From positions 8,871,001 through 8,935,000 of the forward strand of contig NZ_CP121650.1 of NCBI RefSeq assembly GCF_029714405.1: a stretch of 64,000 nt of DNA, read 5' to 3'. This stretch comes from Bradyrhizobium sp. CB82 (GTDB lineage: Bacteria > Pseudomonadota > Alphaproteobacteria > Rhizobiales > Xanthobacteraceae). The stretch's first letter is position 1. Every line of letters begins with the position of its first letter. The translations under genes and the position numbers were made by a program. Shown here piece by piece: positions 44,608-53,533 of this stretch. The notes under the pieces were generated by a model. The model had not been told where the DNA came from. It saw only the letters and a list, made by a program, of their open reading frames with translations, and searched no databases.

Positions 44608-45546
44608 ATGGTTAGCAAAGTAACGGCCCGCAAAGTCATCATCACCTGCGCCGTCACCGGCGCGATCCACACGCCGTCGATGTCCCCTGCCCTGCCGGTG
44701 ACGCCGCAGGAGATCGCGGACGCAGCGGTGGAAGCCGCCGAGGCGGGGGCGGCGATCGTTCATCTGCACGCGCGCAACCCCGAGACTGGCCAGCCCGATC
44801 AGTCTCCGGAAGCCTTTGCGCCGTTCCTCAAGATCATCAAGCAACGTTCCAACGCCGTGATCAACCTCACCACCGGCGGCTCGCCGACCATGACGGTGGA
44901 CGAGCGCGTGCGGCCCGCCGCGGTGTACAAGCCGGAAGTGGCCTCGCTGAACATGGGCTCGATGAATTTCGGCTTCTTCGGCATGCTCAAACGCTTCAAG
45001 ACCTTCAAGCACGAATGGGAGCGCAAGCATGTCGAGAACAAGGACATCGTGTTCCGTAACACGTTCCAGGACATCGAGTTCGTGCTGAAGACGCTGTCGG
45101 AAACCGGAACCCGCTTCGAATTCGAGTGCTACGACACAGCGCATCTCTACAATCTCCAATACTTCCTCGATCAGGGCCTGGTGAAGCCGCCGCTCTTCGT
45201 GCAGACCGTGTTCGGCCTGCAAGGCGGCATCGGCCCGCACCCCGAGGACGTGCTGCACATGAAGCGCACCGCGGAGCGGCTGTTCGGCGACAAGTTCATC
45301 TGGTCGGTACTGGGCGCCGGACGGCATCAGCTTCCGATCGCGGCGATGGCCGCCGCCATGGGCGGCAATATCCGCGTCGGCCTCGAGGACTCGCTGTGGG
45401 CCGCGCCGGGCCGCATGGCCTCGTCGAATGCCGAGCAGGTACGTCTCGCTCGCAAGATCATCGAGGGCCTTGGTCTGGAGGTCGCTAGCTCCGACGAGGC
45501 ACGGAAGATGCTGCACCTCAAGGGCGGCGACACGCTGCAGGTGTAG
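44608..45546 (+). CDS. Beta-keto acid cleavage enzyme (BKACE, DUF849) 1
   Basis: 312-residue TIM-barrel zinc enzyme of the family of 3-keto-5-aminohexanoate cleavage enzyme. Zinc ligands His52 and His54 are in VHLHAR, and Glu260 in VGLED. Members react a beta-keto acid with acetyl-CoA to give acetoacetate and a CoA ester. The GGNIRVGLED segment has Asn where the second copy (55261-56127) has His, so substrates may differ. It is divergent from an SDR that could make the keto acid. Confidence 0.92.
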   Translation: MVSKVTARKVIITCAVTGAIHTPSMSPALPVTPQEIADAAVEAAEAGAAIVHLHARNPETGQPDQSPEAFAPFLKIIKQRSNAVINLTTGGSPTMTVDERVRPAAVYKPEVASLNMGSMNFGFFGMLKRFKTFKHEWERKHVENKDIVFRNTFQDIEFVLKTLSETGTRFEFECYDTAHLYNLQYFLDQGLVKPPLFVQTVFGLQGGIGPHPEDVLHMKRTAERLFGDKFIWSVLGAGRHQLPIAAMAAAMGGNIRVGLEDSLWAAPGRMASSNAEQVRLARKIIEGLGLEVASSDEARKMLHLKGGDTLQV

Positions 45547-45645
45547 CCCGCCGCTCTCCGAGTTTTGATGTCCGGGGGTGCCGGTCTCGTCGCCGCCACG
45601 ACCGCGATCCCCTAAATTCGGCGCAAGGCATTGACAGGAGCCCCC

Positions 45646-45834
45646 ATGCTTGCCGCGCTTCTCTTCGTCGTCGGCCTTCTTGCCATCCTGATCCTGTGCG
45701 GACGCTGCACTGCGAAATACGCGGCGGAGAAGGGACGTTCGCGGGGCGTCTGGTTCGTCCTGGGCGCCCTGTTCTTCCCGCTGCCCTCGATCGCCCTGGC
45801 GCTGCTGCCGTCCCGCACGCAAGCGCAGCCGTAA
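45646..45834 (+). CDS. Small membrane protein of unknown function
   Basis: 62 residues with two hydrophobic helices (about 2-20 and 36-54) flanking a positively charged loop AAEKGRSRG. AGGAG lies 5 bases before the ATG at 45646. The VWFVLGALFFPLPSIALALLP stretch resembles small membrane proteins common in rhizobia (sometimes called phospholipase-D nuclease N-terminal-like). Its function cannot be read from the sequence. It is followed by the candidate control region of the ABC operon. Confidence 0.7.
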   Translation: MLAALLFVVGLLAILILCGRCTAKYAAEKGRSRGVWFVLGALFFPLPSIALALLPSRTQAQP

Positions 45835-45876
45835 CGCCGAACCGGTTCCGGTCACCAGCGCAATGACATCCGCCTC

Positions 45877-45891
45877 TCTCACATTGTGAGA
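45877..45891. promoter_or_regulatory. 15-bp palindrome upstream of ABC importer operon
   Basis: TCTCACA-T-TGTGAGA, a perfect palindrome 141 bases before the start at 46033. Size and symmetry fit a GntR- or CRP-type regulator site. No regulator gene is directly adjacent. Confidence 0.45.
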
Positions 45892-45924
45892 CGTGCGGCT
45901 TTACGTCATCCGAATTGCCAAGAC

Positions 45925-45947
45925 GGCAACGGGCGTTGGCCGTTGCC
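45925..45947. promoter_or_regulatory. 23-bp inverted repeat upstream of ABC importer operon
   Basis: GGCAACGG and CCGTTGCC pair perfectly around 7 bases. It lies 85 bases before the binding-protein start. It could be an operator or a leader hairpin. Downstream, a 12-bp sequence GCAACAAGGCCT is directly duplicated at 45988-45999 and 46000-46011. Confidence 0.45.
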
Positions 45948-46032
45948 TGCCCTCGCGCGCATGGCTATCGTCGCCGTCAAACAGGCCGCAACAAGGCCTG
46001 CAACAAGGCCTTGAGGCTCGAGGGAGAGACGC

Positions 46033-47643
46033 ATGCGGAGCGTGATTGCGCTCGCCGCGATAGTGGCGCTATCGGTGCTGACGATCTCAACCACCGCGCT
46101 CGCCGGCGAGCCCAAAAACGAGCCCAAGCAGGGCGGCATCTTGCGGATGTATCACCGCGACAGCCCCGCCAACGCCTCAATCCATGAAGGCGCGACCTAT
46201 TCGATCAATGTTCCCTTCATGCCTGTCTTCAACAACCTCGTCATCTACAAGCAGGACGTGGCGCAGAACAGCATGGACACCATTGTCCCCGATCTCGCCG
46301 AGAGCTGGGCCTGGGGCAACGACAACAAGACGCTGACCTTCAGGCTGCGCCAGGGCGTGAAATGGCACGACGGCAAGCCGTTCACCTCGGCCGACGTCAA
46401 ATGCACCTTCGACATACTGATGGGCAAGTCGCAGCAGAAGTTCCGGCAGAACCCGCGCAAGGCCTGGTACAACGAGGTCAATGATGTCTCGACCAACGGC
46501 GATCTCGAGGTCTCGTTCAACCTGAAGCGGCCGCAGCCCTCGCTGCTGGCGCTGCTCGCCTCCGGCTATACGCCGGTCTATCCCTGCCACGTCTCGCCCG
46601 GCGACATGCGCACGCATCCGATCGGCACCGGGCCCTTCAAGTTCGTCGAGTTCAAGGCCAATGAATCGATCAAGCTGACCCGCAATCCCGACTACTGGAA
46701 GGAGGGCCGGCCCTATCTCGACGGCATCGAGTTCACCATCATCCCGAACCGCTCGACCGCGATCCTCGCCTTCGTCGCAGGCAAGTTCGACATGACGTTC
46801 CCGACGCACATCACCATCCCGCTGCTGAAGGACGTGAAATCCCAGGCACCGAACGCGGTCTGTACAGTCGAGCCCACCAACGTTTCGACCAACATCATCG
46901 TCAATTCGACATCGCCTCCTTTCGACAACATTGACATCCGCCGCGCCATGGCGATGGCGCTCGACCGCAAGGCCTTCGTTTCCATCTTGTTCGAAGGGCA
47001 GGCAGATATCGGCGGCACCATGCTGCCGACGCCGCAGGGTCTCTGGGGCATGCCGAGGGACATGCTGGAGAGCATTCCGGGTTACGGACCGGATGTGAAC
47101 GCCAACCGCGAAGAGGCCCGCAAGCTGATGCAGAAGGCGGGCTACGGCCCGGACAAGCACCTTGCGGTCAAGATCTCCACCCGCAATCTCGCGGAATATC
47201 GCGATCCCGCGGTGATCCTGATCGACCAGCTCAAGAGCATTTACATCGATGGCGAGCTCGATGTCGTCGAAACCGCCAACTGGTTCCCGAAGGTCGCACG
47301 CAAGGACTACATGCTGGGCCTCAACCTGACCGGCAATGCCGTCGATGATCCCGACCAGTCCTTCTACGAGAACTATTCCTGCGGCTCGGAGCGCAACTAC
47401 ACCAACTACTGCAACAAGGAGATCGAGAAGCTGTTCGACGTGCAGTCCCAGGAGACCGACCTCGCCAAGCGCAAGAAGCTGGTGTGGGAGATCGACAAGA
47501 AGCTGCAGGAGGATGTCGCCCGTCCCATCATCTTCCATGCGCGTGCCGGCACGTGCTGGCAGCCCTATGTCAAGGGCGTGACGGTCATGTCGAACAGCTC
47601 CTATAATGGCTATCGCTACGAGGATGTGTGGCTGGACAAGTAG
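46033..47643 (+). CDS. Oligopeptide-type ABC transporter substrate-binding protein
   Basis: 536-residue periplasmic protein of family 5 (DppA/OppA). Signal peptide about 1-24 (ALA-GE). Family features: GGILRM at the start of the mature part, LAESWAWGNDNKTLTFRLRQ, HPIGTGPFKF and the ECRNPDYWKEGRPYLDG-like central segment (NPDYWKEG). It leads a complete five-gene importer. Nearby catabolic enzymes suggest a cargo other than peptides, such as an acid or glycoside; that is inference. Confidence 0.94.
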   Translation: MRSVIALAAIVALSVLTISTTALAGEPKNEPKQGGILRMYHRDSPANASIHEGATYSINVPFMPVFNNLVIYKQDVAQNSMDTIVPDLAESWAWGNDNKTLTFRLRQGVKWHDGKPFTSADVKCTFDILMGKSQQKFRQNPRKAWYNEVNDVSTNGDLEVSFNLKRPQPSLLALLASGYTPVYPCHVSPGDMRTHPIGTGPFKFVEFKANESIKLTRNPDYWKEGRPYLDGIEFTIIPNRSTAILAFVAGKFDMTFPTHITIPLLKDVKSQAPNAVCTVEPTNVSTNIIVNSTSPPFDNIDIRRAMAMALDRKAFVSILFEGQADIGGTMLPTPQGLWGMPRDMLESIPGYGPDVNANREEARKLMQKAGYGPDKHLAVKISTRNLAEYRDPAVILIDQLKSIYIDGELDVVETANWFPKVARKDYMLGLNLTGNAVDDPDQSFYENYSCGSERNYTNYCNKEIEKLFDVQSQETDLAKRKKLVWEIDKKLQEDVARPIIFHARAGTCWQPYVKGVTVMSNSSYNGYRYEDVWLDK

Positions 47644-47685
47644 CGCAGCGGACGGGCTGTTAGAGGCTCGAGGGGAGGGCGAAAG

Positions 47686-48633
47686 ATGTTTGCCTATCTG
47701 GTTCGCCGCCTGTTCCTGATGCTCCTGACCCTGTTCGGGATCTCGATCGTCATCTTCTTGCTGCTGCGCATCGTGCCCGGCAACATCGTCGACATCCTGT
47801 TCGCCGCGGCCGGTTACGTCGATCCCGCCGACAAGGCCAATCTGGAAAAGGAGCTCGGCATCGACCAGCCGCTGGTGGTGCAATATCTGCACTGGATCGG
47901 CGGTTTTCTGCGTGGCGATTTTGGCTACTCCTATGTCTCGGAGAAGCCGGCGCTCCAGGAGATCTTGCCGCGCATTCCGATCACGGCGCGGCTCGCGGGC
48001 CTCGCGCTGCTGTTCTCTGCCTCGATCGGCATTCCCTTGGGCGTGATCAGCGCGGTGAAGCAGGGGACAAAGCTCGACTATGCGTTGCGCGTCATCAGCC
48101 TCAGCGGCCTGTCGCTGCCCTCGTTCTGGCTCGGGCTGTTGATCCTCACTGCGTCGGTCGCGATGTTCGGCCAGATGCCGATCTTCAATCCCAATCCGCA
48201 GACCTGGCTCGAAGCGTTTGCGACCTATGCCGTACCGGCCGCCGCGGTCGGCTTCCGCAGCGCCGCGCTCACCATGCGCATCACGCGTTCCTCGATGCTG
48301 GAGGTTCTGCGGCAGGACTATATCCGCACCGCACGCGCCAAGGGCGCCTCCGACGCCGCGGTGAACTATCATCACGCGCTGAAGAACGCGATTCTTCCCG
48401 TCATCACCGTGATCGGCATCGAGGCGGCATTCCTGATCGGCGGCCTCATCGTCACCGAGACCGTGTTCAACATCCCCGGCGTCGCGCGCTTCCTGGTCGA
48501 AGCGATCCGCTGGCGGGATTATCCGATCGTGCAGAACCTCGTGATGTTGATCGCTGTCGTCGTCGTGTTCGCGAACTTCACCGTCGACATGCTCTACGCG
48601 GTGTTCGACCCACGCATCCGGTTTACGGATTAG
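47686..48633 (+). CDS. ABC transporter permease (DppB type)
   Basis: 315 residues with six predicted helices. It opens with the typical MFAYLVRRLFLMLLTLFGIS and has the cytoplasmic EAA-loop RTARAKGASDAAVNYHHALKNA, the contact site for the ATPases. GAGGGGAGGG precedes the ATG. It is the first of two permeases in the operon, 42 bases after the binding protein gene and 9 bases before the second permease. Confidence 0.94.
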   Translation: MFAYLVRRLFLMLLTLFGISIVIFLLLRIVPGNIVDILFAAAGYVDPADKANLEKELGIDQPLVVQYLHWIGGFLRGDFGYSYVSEKPALQEILPRIPITARLAGLALLFSASIGIPLGVISAVKQGTKLDYALRVISLSGLSLPSFWLGLLILTASVAMFGQMPIFNPNPQTWLEAFATYAVPAAAVGFRSAALTMRITRSSMLEVLRQDYIRTARAKGASDAAVNYHHALKNAILPVITVIGIEAAFLIGGLIVTETVFNIPGVARFLVEAIRWRDYPIVQNLVMLIAVVVVFANFTVDMLYAVFDPRIRFTD

Positions 48634-48642
48634 GAGACCTGC

Positions 48643-49536
48643 TTGGCCACGATCGACTATGATCTCGAACTGAAGCGCGCCGGCGCCGGCGCGACCGGTG
48701 GCCGGCGGCGCGTGCTGTTCCTGGCGCAGCGACATGTCCTGGGCGCGTCCGGGCTGATCATCATGACGCTGTTCGTGTTCACCGCGATCTTTGCCAACGT
48801 CCTCGCCCGCTTCGATCCCCTCAGCGTCGATGCCGCGCATGCGCTGGCACGCCCGAGCGCACTGCATTGGATGGGAACGGATTCCTTCGGCCGCGACGTC
48901 TTCAGCCGCATCATCCACGGCGCACGGATTTCGCTCGCGGTCGGGCTCGGCTCGACCACGCTCGGCGCCTCCATTGGCGTGATCGTCGGCCTGACATCGG
49001 GCTATCTCTCCGGTTGGGTCGATCTCGTATTCCAGCGTGTCTCCGACATCCTCCAGGCGCTGCCGCTTCTGGTGCTGGCGCTGGTGATGACGGCCGCGCT
49101 CGGGCCATCACTGCCGAACGTGATCATCGCGATCGCCATTCCGCTGATCCCGACGGTGGCGCGCGTGATTCGCGCCAACACGTTGGCGCTGCGCGAACAG
49201 CCGTTCGTCGAAGCCGCCAAATCGATCGGCATGAGCGAGGTGCGCATCGCGCTCCGCCACGTGCTGCCGAATACGCTCGCGCCGCTGATCGTGCTCGCTA
49301 CCGCCCAGCTCGGCTCGACCATTTTGACCGAAGCCTCGCTCTCCTTCCTCGGCCTCGGCATTCCCGAGCCCTACCCGTCCTGGGGCCGCATGCTGTCGGA
49401 ATCCGCGGCCGAATATGTCCGCACCGCGCCGTGGCTGGTGATCTTCCCGGGCGTAGCCATCAGCCTCGCCGTGTTCGGCACCAATCTGTTCGGCGACGCG
49501 CTTCGCGACATCCTCGATCCGAGGCAGCGCGGCTGA
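48643..49536 (+). CDS. ABC transporter permease (DppC type)
   Basis: 297 residues, TTG start at 48643 with GGAGA upstream. An N-terminal OppC-like helix is followed by the [19 protein letters not shown] segment characteristic of DppC proteins and the EAA-loop [22 protein letters not shown]. Partner of the upstream DppB-type permease. The stop codon overlaps the ATG of the first ATPase gene. Confidence 0.93.
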   Translation: MATIDYDLELKRAGAGATGGRRRVLFLAQRHVLGASGLIIMTLFVFTAIFANVLARFDPLSVDAAHALARPSALHWMGTDSFGRDVFSRIIHGARISLAVGLGSTTLGASIGVIVGLTSGYLSGWVDLVFQRVSDILQALPLLVLALVMTAALGPSLPNVIIAIAIPLIPTVARVIRANTLALREQPFVEAAKSIGMSEVRIALRHVLPNTLAPLIVLATAQLGSTILTEASLSFLGLGIPEPYPSWGRMLSESAAEYVRTAPWLVIFPGVAISLAVFGTNLFGDALRDILDPRQRG

Positions 49537-50543
49537 TGACGGGCGCAGGCGATATCGTCCTCGATGTGAAGAACCTGAAAACGGTATTCTTCACCAATTC
49601 CGGGCTCTTCAAGGCGGTCGACGACGTCTCCTTCCACGTGCGGCGCGGCGAGACGCTGGCGATCGTCGGCGAATCCGGCTGCGGCAAGAGCGTGACCGCG
49701 CTGTCCTTGATGCGGCTCGTCCCCGATCCGCCCGGCCGCATCGTCGGCGGCTCCGTGACGCTCGAGGGCACCGATCTCTTGGCGCTGGACGATGCGAAGA
49801 TGCGCGCGATCCGGGGCAATCGCATCTCCATGATCTTCCAGGAGCCGATGACCTCGCTCAATCCGGTCATGCGGATCGGCGACCAGATCGTCGAGGCCGT
49901 GCGCCTGCATCGGAACCTGTCGGCGAAGGAAGCCAACGACATCGCGGTCGAGATGTTGCGGCTGGTGCGCATTCCCGAACCGGCGCGACGGGCCAGGGAA
50001 TATCCGCATCAGCTCTCCGGCGGCATGCGCCAGCGCGTGATGATTGCGATGGCGCTGGTCTGCCGGCCTGCCCTCCTGATCGCGGACGAGCCGACCACCG
50101 CGCTCGACGTCACCATCCAGGCGCAGATCCTGGCGCTGATCCTCGACCTCCAGAAGGAGCTCGGCACCGGCCTCGTGCTGATCACCCATGATCTCGGCGT
50201 CGTTGCGCAAACCGCGCAGCGGGTGATCGTGATGTATGCGGGGAAGAAAGTCGAGGAGGCAAGCGTCGAGGCACTGTTCGCCGCACCAAAGCATCCCTAT
50301 ACGCGCGGACTGATGGCGTCGATCCCGGCGGTGCCGGCGTCCGGCGCAGCAGTGCAGGCGCGGCTGAACGAAATTCCCGGCACAGTGCCGTCACTGGTTC
50401 GCCTGCCCAAAGGCTGTGCCTTCGCGCCGCGCTGCAAGCTCGCGGTGAAGCGCTGCGAGGAATATCCGCCGCTCATGGATTGGGGCGGCGGACATCTCGC
50501 GGCCTGCTGGCGTGCGGCGGAAGTCTCGGAGGAGGTGGCATGA
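49536..50543 (+). CDS. ABC transporter ATPase (DppD type)
   Basis: 335 residues. Walker A GESGCGKS, signature LSGGMRQRV, Walker [13 protein letters not shown] and switch ITHD. The C-terminal oligopeptide-transporter extension contains the cysteine cluster ([14 protein letters not shown]) that often binds an iron-sulfur cluster. The start ATG overlaps the TGA of the permease gene; the longer upstream frame is not used. Confidence 0.94.
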   Translation: MTGAGDIVLDVKNLKTVFFTNSGLFKAVDDVSFHVRRGETLAIVGESGCGKSVTALSLMRLVPDPPGRIVGGSVTLEGTDLLALDDAKMRAIRGNRISMIFQEPMTSLNPVMRIGDQIVEAVRLHRNLSAKEANDIAVEMLRLVRIPEPARRAREYPHQLSGGMRQRVMIAMALVCRPALLIADEPTTALDVTIQAQILALILDLQKELGTGLVLITHDLGVVAQTAQRVIVMYAGKKVEEASVEALFAAPKHPYTRGLMASIPAVPASGAAVQARLNEIPGTVPSLVRLPKGCAFAPRCKLAVKRCEEYPPLMDWGGGHLAACWRAAEVSEEVA

Positions 50544-51526
50544 GCGAGGTGCTGCTCGAGGTCAGCGATCTCATGAAACACTATCCAGTGCGCGCCGGCA
50601 TGCTGCGGCGGCAGGTCGGCACCGTGCATGCGGTGGATGGCGTCAGCTTTTCGCTTGGTACTGGCGAGACGCTGGGCCTCGTCGGCGAATCCGGCTGCGG
50701 CAAGTCGACGGTGGCGCGCAGCGTGTTGCGACTGGTCGAGCCGACCTCGGGCCAAATTCGCCTCGAGGGAGAGGACATAACGCATCTCTCCAAGAGCGAG
50801 TTGCGGCCACATCGTCGTGCGATGCAGATCGTGTTCCAGGATCCGTTTGCCTCGCTCAATCCGCGCATGACCGCAGGCGGCATCGTCGGCGAGCCGCTCG
50901 CCGTGCATGGGCTTGCGAGCGGCAAGGCGCTGGAGACGCGCGTCGCAAAACTATTCGAGCAGGTGGGCTTGCGGCCCGACCAGATGCGCAACTTCCCGCA
51001 CCAGTTCTCCGGCGGCCAGCGCCAGCGTATCTGTATCGCGCGGGCGCTGGCGCTTCAGCCGCGGCTGATCGTCTGCGACGAGCCGGTTTCTGCGCTCGAC
51101 GTCTCGATCCAGGCGCAGGTGATCAACCTCCTGATCGACCTGCAGCGGCAGCACGGCTTCTCCTATCTCTTCATCGCGCATGATCTGGCCGTGGTCGCCC
51201 ATATCAGCCACCGCGTCGCGGTGATGTATCTCGGCCGCATCGTGGAGATCGCGGACAGGAACGATCTGTTCAGGAATCCGCGCCATCCCTACACGCAAGC
51301 CCTGCTCGCGTCGGTGCCGATCGCCGACCCACATGCGAAGCGGCTCGCACCTCTGGTCGATGGCGACGTGCCAAGCCCGGTCAATCCGCCGTCGGGATGC
51401 GCTTTCCACACGCGCTGCCGCTTTGCGATGGAGCGGTGCAAGATGGAGCGGCCGGCGCTGGTAGCGGCCGGCGAGGGGCATCACGTGGCGTGTTTGCTCA
51501 ACGACGGGACGGGGCGCGCCCTCTAA
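50540..51526 (+). CDS. ABC transporter ATPase (DppF type)
   Basis: 328 residues, second ATPase of the importer, overlapping the first by 4 bases and preceded by GGAGGAGG. Walker [10 protein letters not shown], signature [17 protein letters not shown], Walker [15 protein letters not shown]. The C-terminal cysteine motif ([16 protein letters not shown]) matches DppF proteins. It completes the SBP-permease-permease-ATPase-ATPase set. Confidence 0.94.
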   Translation: MSEVLLEVSDLMKHYPVRAGMLRRQVGTVHAVDGVSFSLGTGETLGLVGESGCGKSTVARSVLRLVEPTSGQIRLEGEDITHLSKSELRPHRRAMQIVFQDPFASLNPRMTAGGIVGEPLAVHGLASGKALETRVAKLFEQVGLRPDQMRNFPHQFSGGQRQRICIARALALQPRLIVCDEPVSALDVSIQAQVINLLIDLQRQHGFSYLFIAHDLAVVAHISHRVAVMYLGRIVEIADRNDLFRNPRHPYTQALLASVPIADPHAKRLAPLVDGDVPSPVNPPSGCAFHTRCRFAMERCKMERPALVAAGEGHHVACLLNDGTGRAL

Positions 51527-51527
51527 C

Positions 51528-51553
51528 GTCGTCCTGGCGAAAACCAGGACGAC
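51528..51553. terminator. Hairpin between convergent operons
   Basis: GTCGTCCTGG and CCAGGACGAC form a perfect 10-bp stem with a CGAAAA loop, 1 base after the ATPase stop codon and 6 bases before the end of the carboxylase gene on the other strand. There is no T-tract, so its efficiency as a terminator is uncertain. Its position between two convergent genes suits a shared transcription end. Confidence 0.5.
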
Positions 51554-51559
51554 AACAAA

Positions 51560-53533
51560 CTAACCTGACTCGATCTCCACAACGACCTTCCCCGTCACCA
51601 CTTGCTCGCCCTCGGTGACATCGATCGCCGCGACCACGCCGTCGATACCGGCCTTGTGGACGTGCTCCATCTTCATCGCCTCCAGCGTCATCACCGGCTG
51701 GCCGGCAGTGACGAGGTCGCCCGGCTCGACCAGCACCGAGACGACGCGGCCGTTCATGGCGGCGCGGACCTTGCCGTCGCCGCCGTTGGTTGCCGCGGCC
51801 TTCGGCGCAGCGAGGGTGAGATCGGTGACCGCAAGCGGGATGCCGCGGTGCTGGAGGTAGAGCCGGTCGCCGTCGCGCAGGAATTTTGCGCTGTCCATCA
51901 CGCCGTCGTGGCGGAAGCGGATGGCGTCGGGATCGAGCTGGTCAATCTCGAACCTGTCCTGTCGGCCTTCGGTGGCGACGGTGTAGCTGCCATCCCGCCC
52001 GCGCGTGACTTCGAGCTCATGCGCGTGACTGTCCATCTCGATCCTCGCCGGGAGCGGAAACGTTGCCGCCAGACTCCGCCCGGCCCGCCATGACGGGGCG
52101 TGCGGGTTGGTGACGTAGAGCAGCAAGCCCGCCAGCGCCGCGTCGAACGCGTCCCTGCGCGGCGCAAGAAGCTCGTCGCGATGCGCGCCGATGAAGGCCG
52201 TGGTCGCCTCGCCCCTGGCAAAGCCGGGATGACGCAGGCACGACATCAGGAACGCCTGGTTGGTGGTGACGCCGAAGGCGGTAAGCTGCTCCAGACCACA
52301 GATCAGCCGCCCCCTCGCCTCCTCGCGCGTCGCGCCATGGCTGATGACCTTGGCGATCATGGAATCGTAGAAGGGCGGGATCTCCGCCCCCGATTGCAGT
52401 GCGTGATCGACACGCACGCCGTCCGGCACCTGCCAGCGCTCCATGCGGCCGGACTGCGGCATGAAATCGTGCGCGGCATCCTCCGAGCACAGCCGCACCT
52501 CGATGGCATGCCCGGTAAATTTGATATCCTGCTGCCTCACCGGCAGCGGCTCGCCGCGGGCGATGCGCAGTTGCAGTTCGACGAGATCGAGCCCGGTAAT
52601 CGCCTCGGTCACGGGATGCTCGACCTGGAGGCGCGTGTTCATCTCCATGAAGTAGAACGCGCCGCTTGCGTCGAGAAGGAATTCCAGCGTGCCGGCGCCT
52701 TCATAGCGCAGCGCCTTCACGGCGGCGACGGCGACTTCGCCCATCTTCGCGCGCAGCTCTGATGTTACCGCCGGCGACGGCGCCTCCTCGATCAGCTTCT
52801 GGTGACGCCGCTGCACGGAGCAATCGCGCTCGCCGAGATGGACGGCGTTGCCTTGGGAGTCGCCGAACACCTGAATCTCGATGTGCCGCGGATTCTGGAT
52901 CGCGCGTTCGAGGATGACAGTGGGATCGCCGAAGGCGGCCTTCGCTTCCGACCGCGCGCTGCGCAACGCATCGGGCAAAGACGCCGCATCGCTGACGAGC
53001 CGCATGCCACGGCCGCCGCCACCGGCCACCGCCTTGATCATCACGGGGAAGCCAATCTTCCCGGCTTCCGCCAGCATCCGATCGTCACTCTGGTCTGCGC
53101 CCTGATAGCCGGGCACGATGGGCACGCCGGCCTTCTTCATGATCTCCTTGGCGCCGGCCTTGTTGCCCATCGCCTCGATCGCCTGCGGCGACGGGCCGAT
53201 GAAGACGAGGCCGGCATCCTTGCAGGCACTCGCAAACGCCTCGTTCTCGGCGAGGAAGCCATAGCCGGGGTGAACGGCGTCCGCGCCGCTCGCCTTGGCC
53301 GCGGCAATGATCGCGGGCATGTTGAGATAGGATTGGGCCGGCAACGCTGCGCCGATGCGCACGGCCTGATCGGCGTGCTTGACGTGAAGCGCATCGCGAT
53401 CGGCGTCCGAATAGACCGCGACGACACCAAGGCCTAGCTGCCGCGCGCTGCGCATCACGCGCAATGCGATCTCGCCGCGATTGGCGACCAGGACCTTGAA
53501 GAACGGCCGGTGCTGCACTGATCCGTTCCTCAT
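51560..53533 (-). CDS. Acyl-CoA carboxylase alpha subunit (biotin carboxylase + BCCP)
   Basis: 657 residues from ATG 53533; the frame is open upstream but that part overlaps the beta-subunit gene and is ignored. The biotin carboxylase domain (about 10-455) has the ATP-grasp loop AVAGGGGRGMRL and the EMNTRLQVEHPVTE segment. A C-terminal biotinyl domain carries the biotin lysine, Lys621 in EAMKMEH. Such subunits pair with a carboxyltransferase beta subunit for methylcrotonyl-CoA or geranyl-CoA. The beta gene overlaps its start (ATGA). The precise substrate is not fixed by the sequence alone. Confidence 0.93.
   Translation of the reverse strand: MRNGSVQHRPFFKVLVANRGEIALRVMRSARQLGLGVVAVYSDADRDALHVKHADQAVRIGAALPAQSYLNMPAIIAAAKASGADAVHPGYGFLAENEAFASACKDAGLVFIGPSPQAIEAMGNKAGAKEIMKKAGVPIVPGYQGADQSDDRMLAEAGKIGFPVMIKAVAGGGGRGMRLVSDAASLPDALRSARSEAKAAFGDPTVILERAIQNPRHIEIQVFGDSQGNAVHLGERDCSVQRRHQKLIEEAPSPAVTSELRAKMGEVAVAAVKALRYEGAGTLEFLLDASGAFYFMEMNTRLQVEHPVTEAITGLDLVELQLRIARGEPLPVRQQDIKFTGHAIEVRLCSEDAAHDFMPQSGRMERWQVPDGVRVDHALQSGAEIPPFYDSMIAKVISHGATREEARGRLICGLEQLTAFGVTTNQAFLMSCLRHPGFARGEATTAFIGAHRDELLAPRRDAFDAALAGLLLYVTNPHAPSWRAGRSLAATFPLPARIEMDSHAHELEVTRGRDGSYTVATEGRQDRFEIDQLDPDAIRFRHDGVMDSAKFLRDGDRLYLQHRGIPLAVTDLTLAAPKAAATNGGDGKVRAAMNGRVVSVLVEPGDLVTAGQPVMTLEAMKMEHVHKAGIDGVVAAIDVTEGEQVVTGKVVVEIESG

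Noticed and set aside
46177..48918. 913-codon open frame on the minus strand
   Set aside because: It mirrors the binding-protein and permease genes of the ABC importer and has shadow composition.
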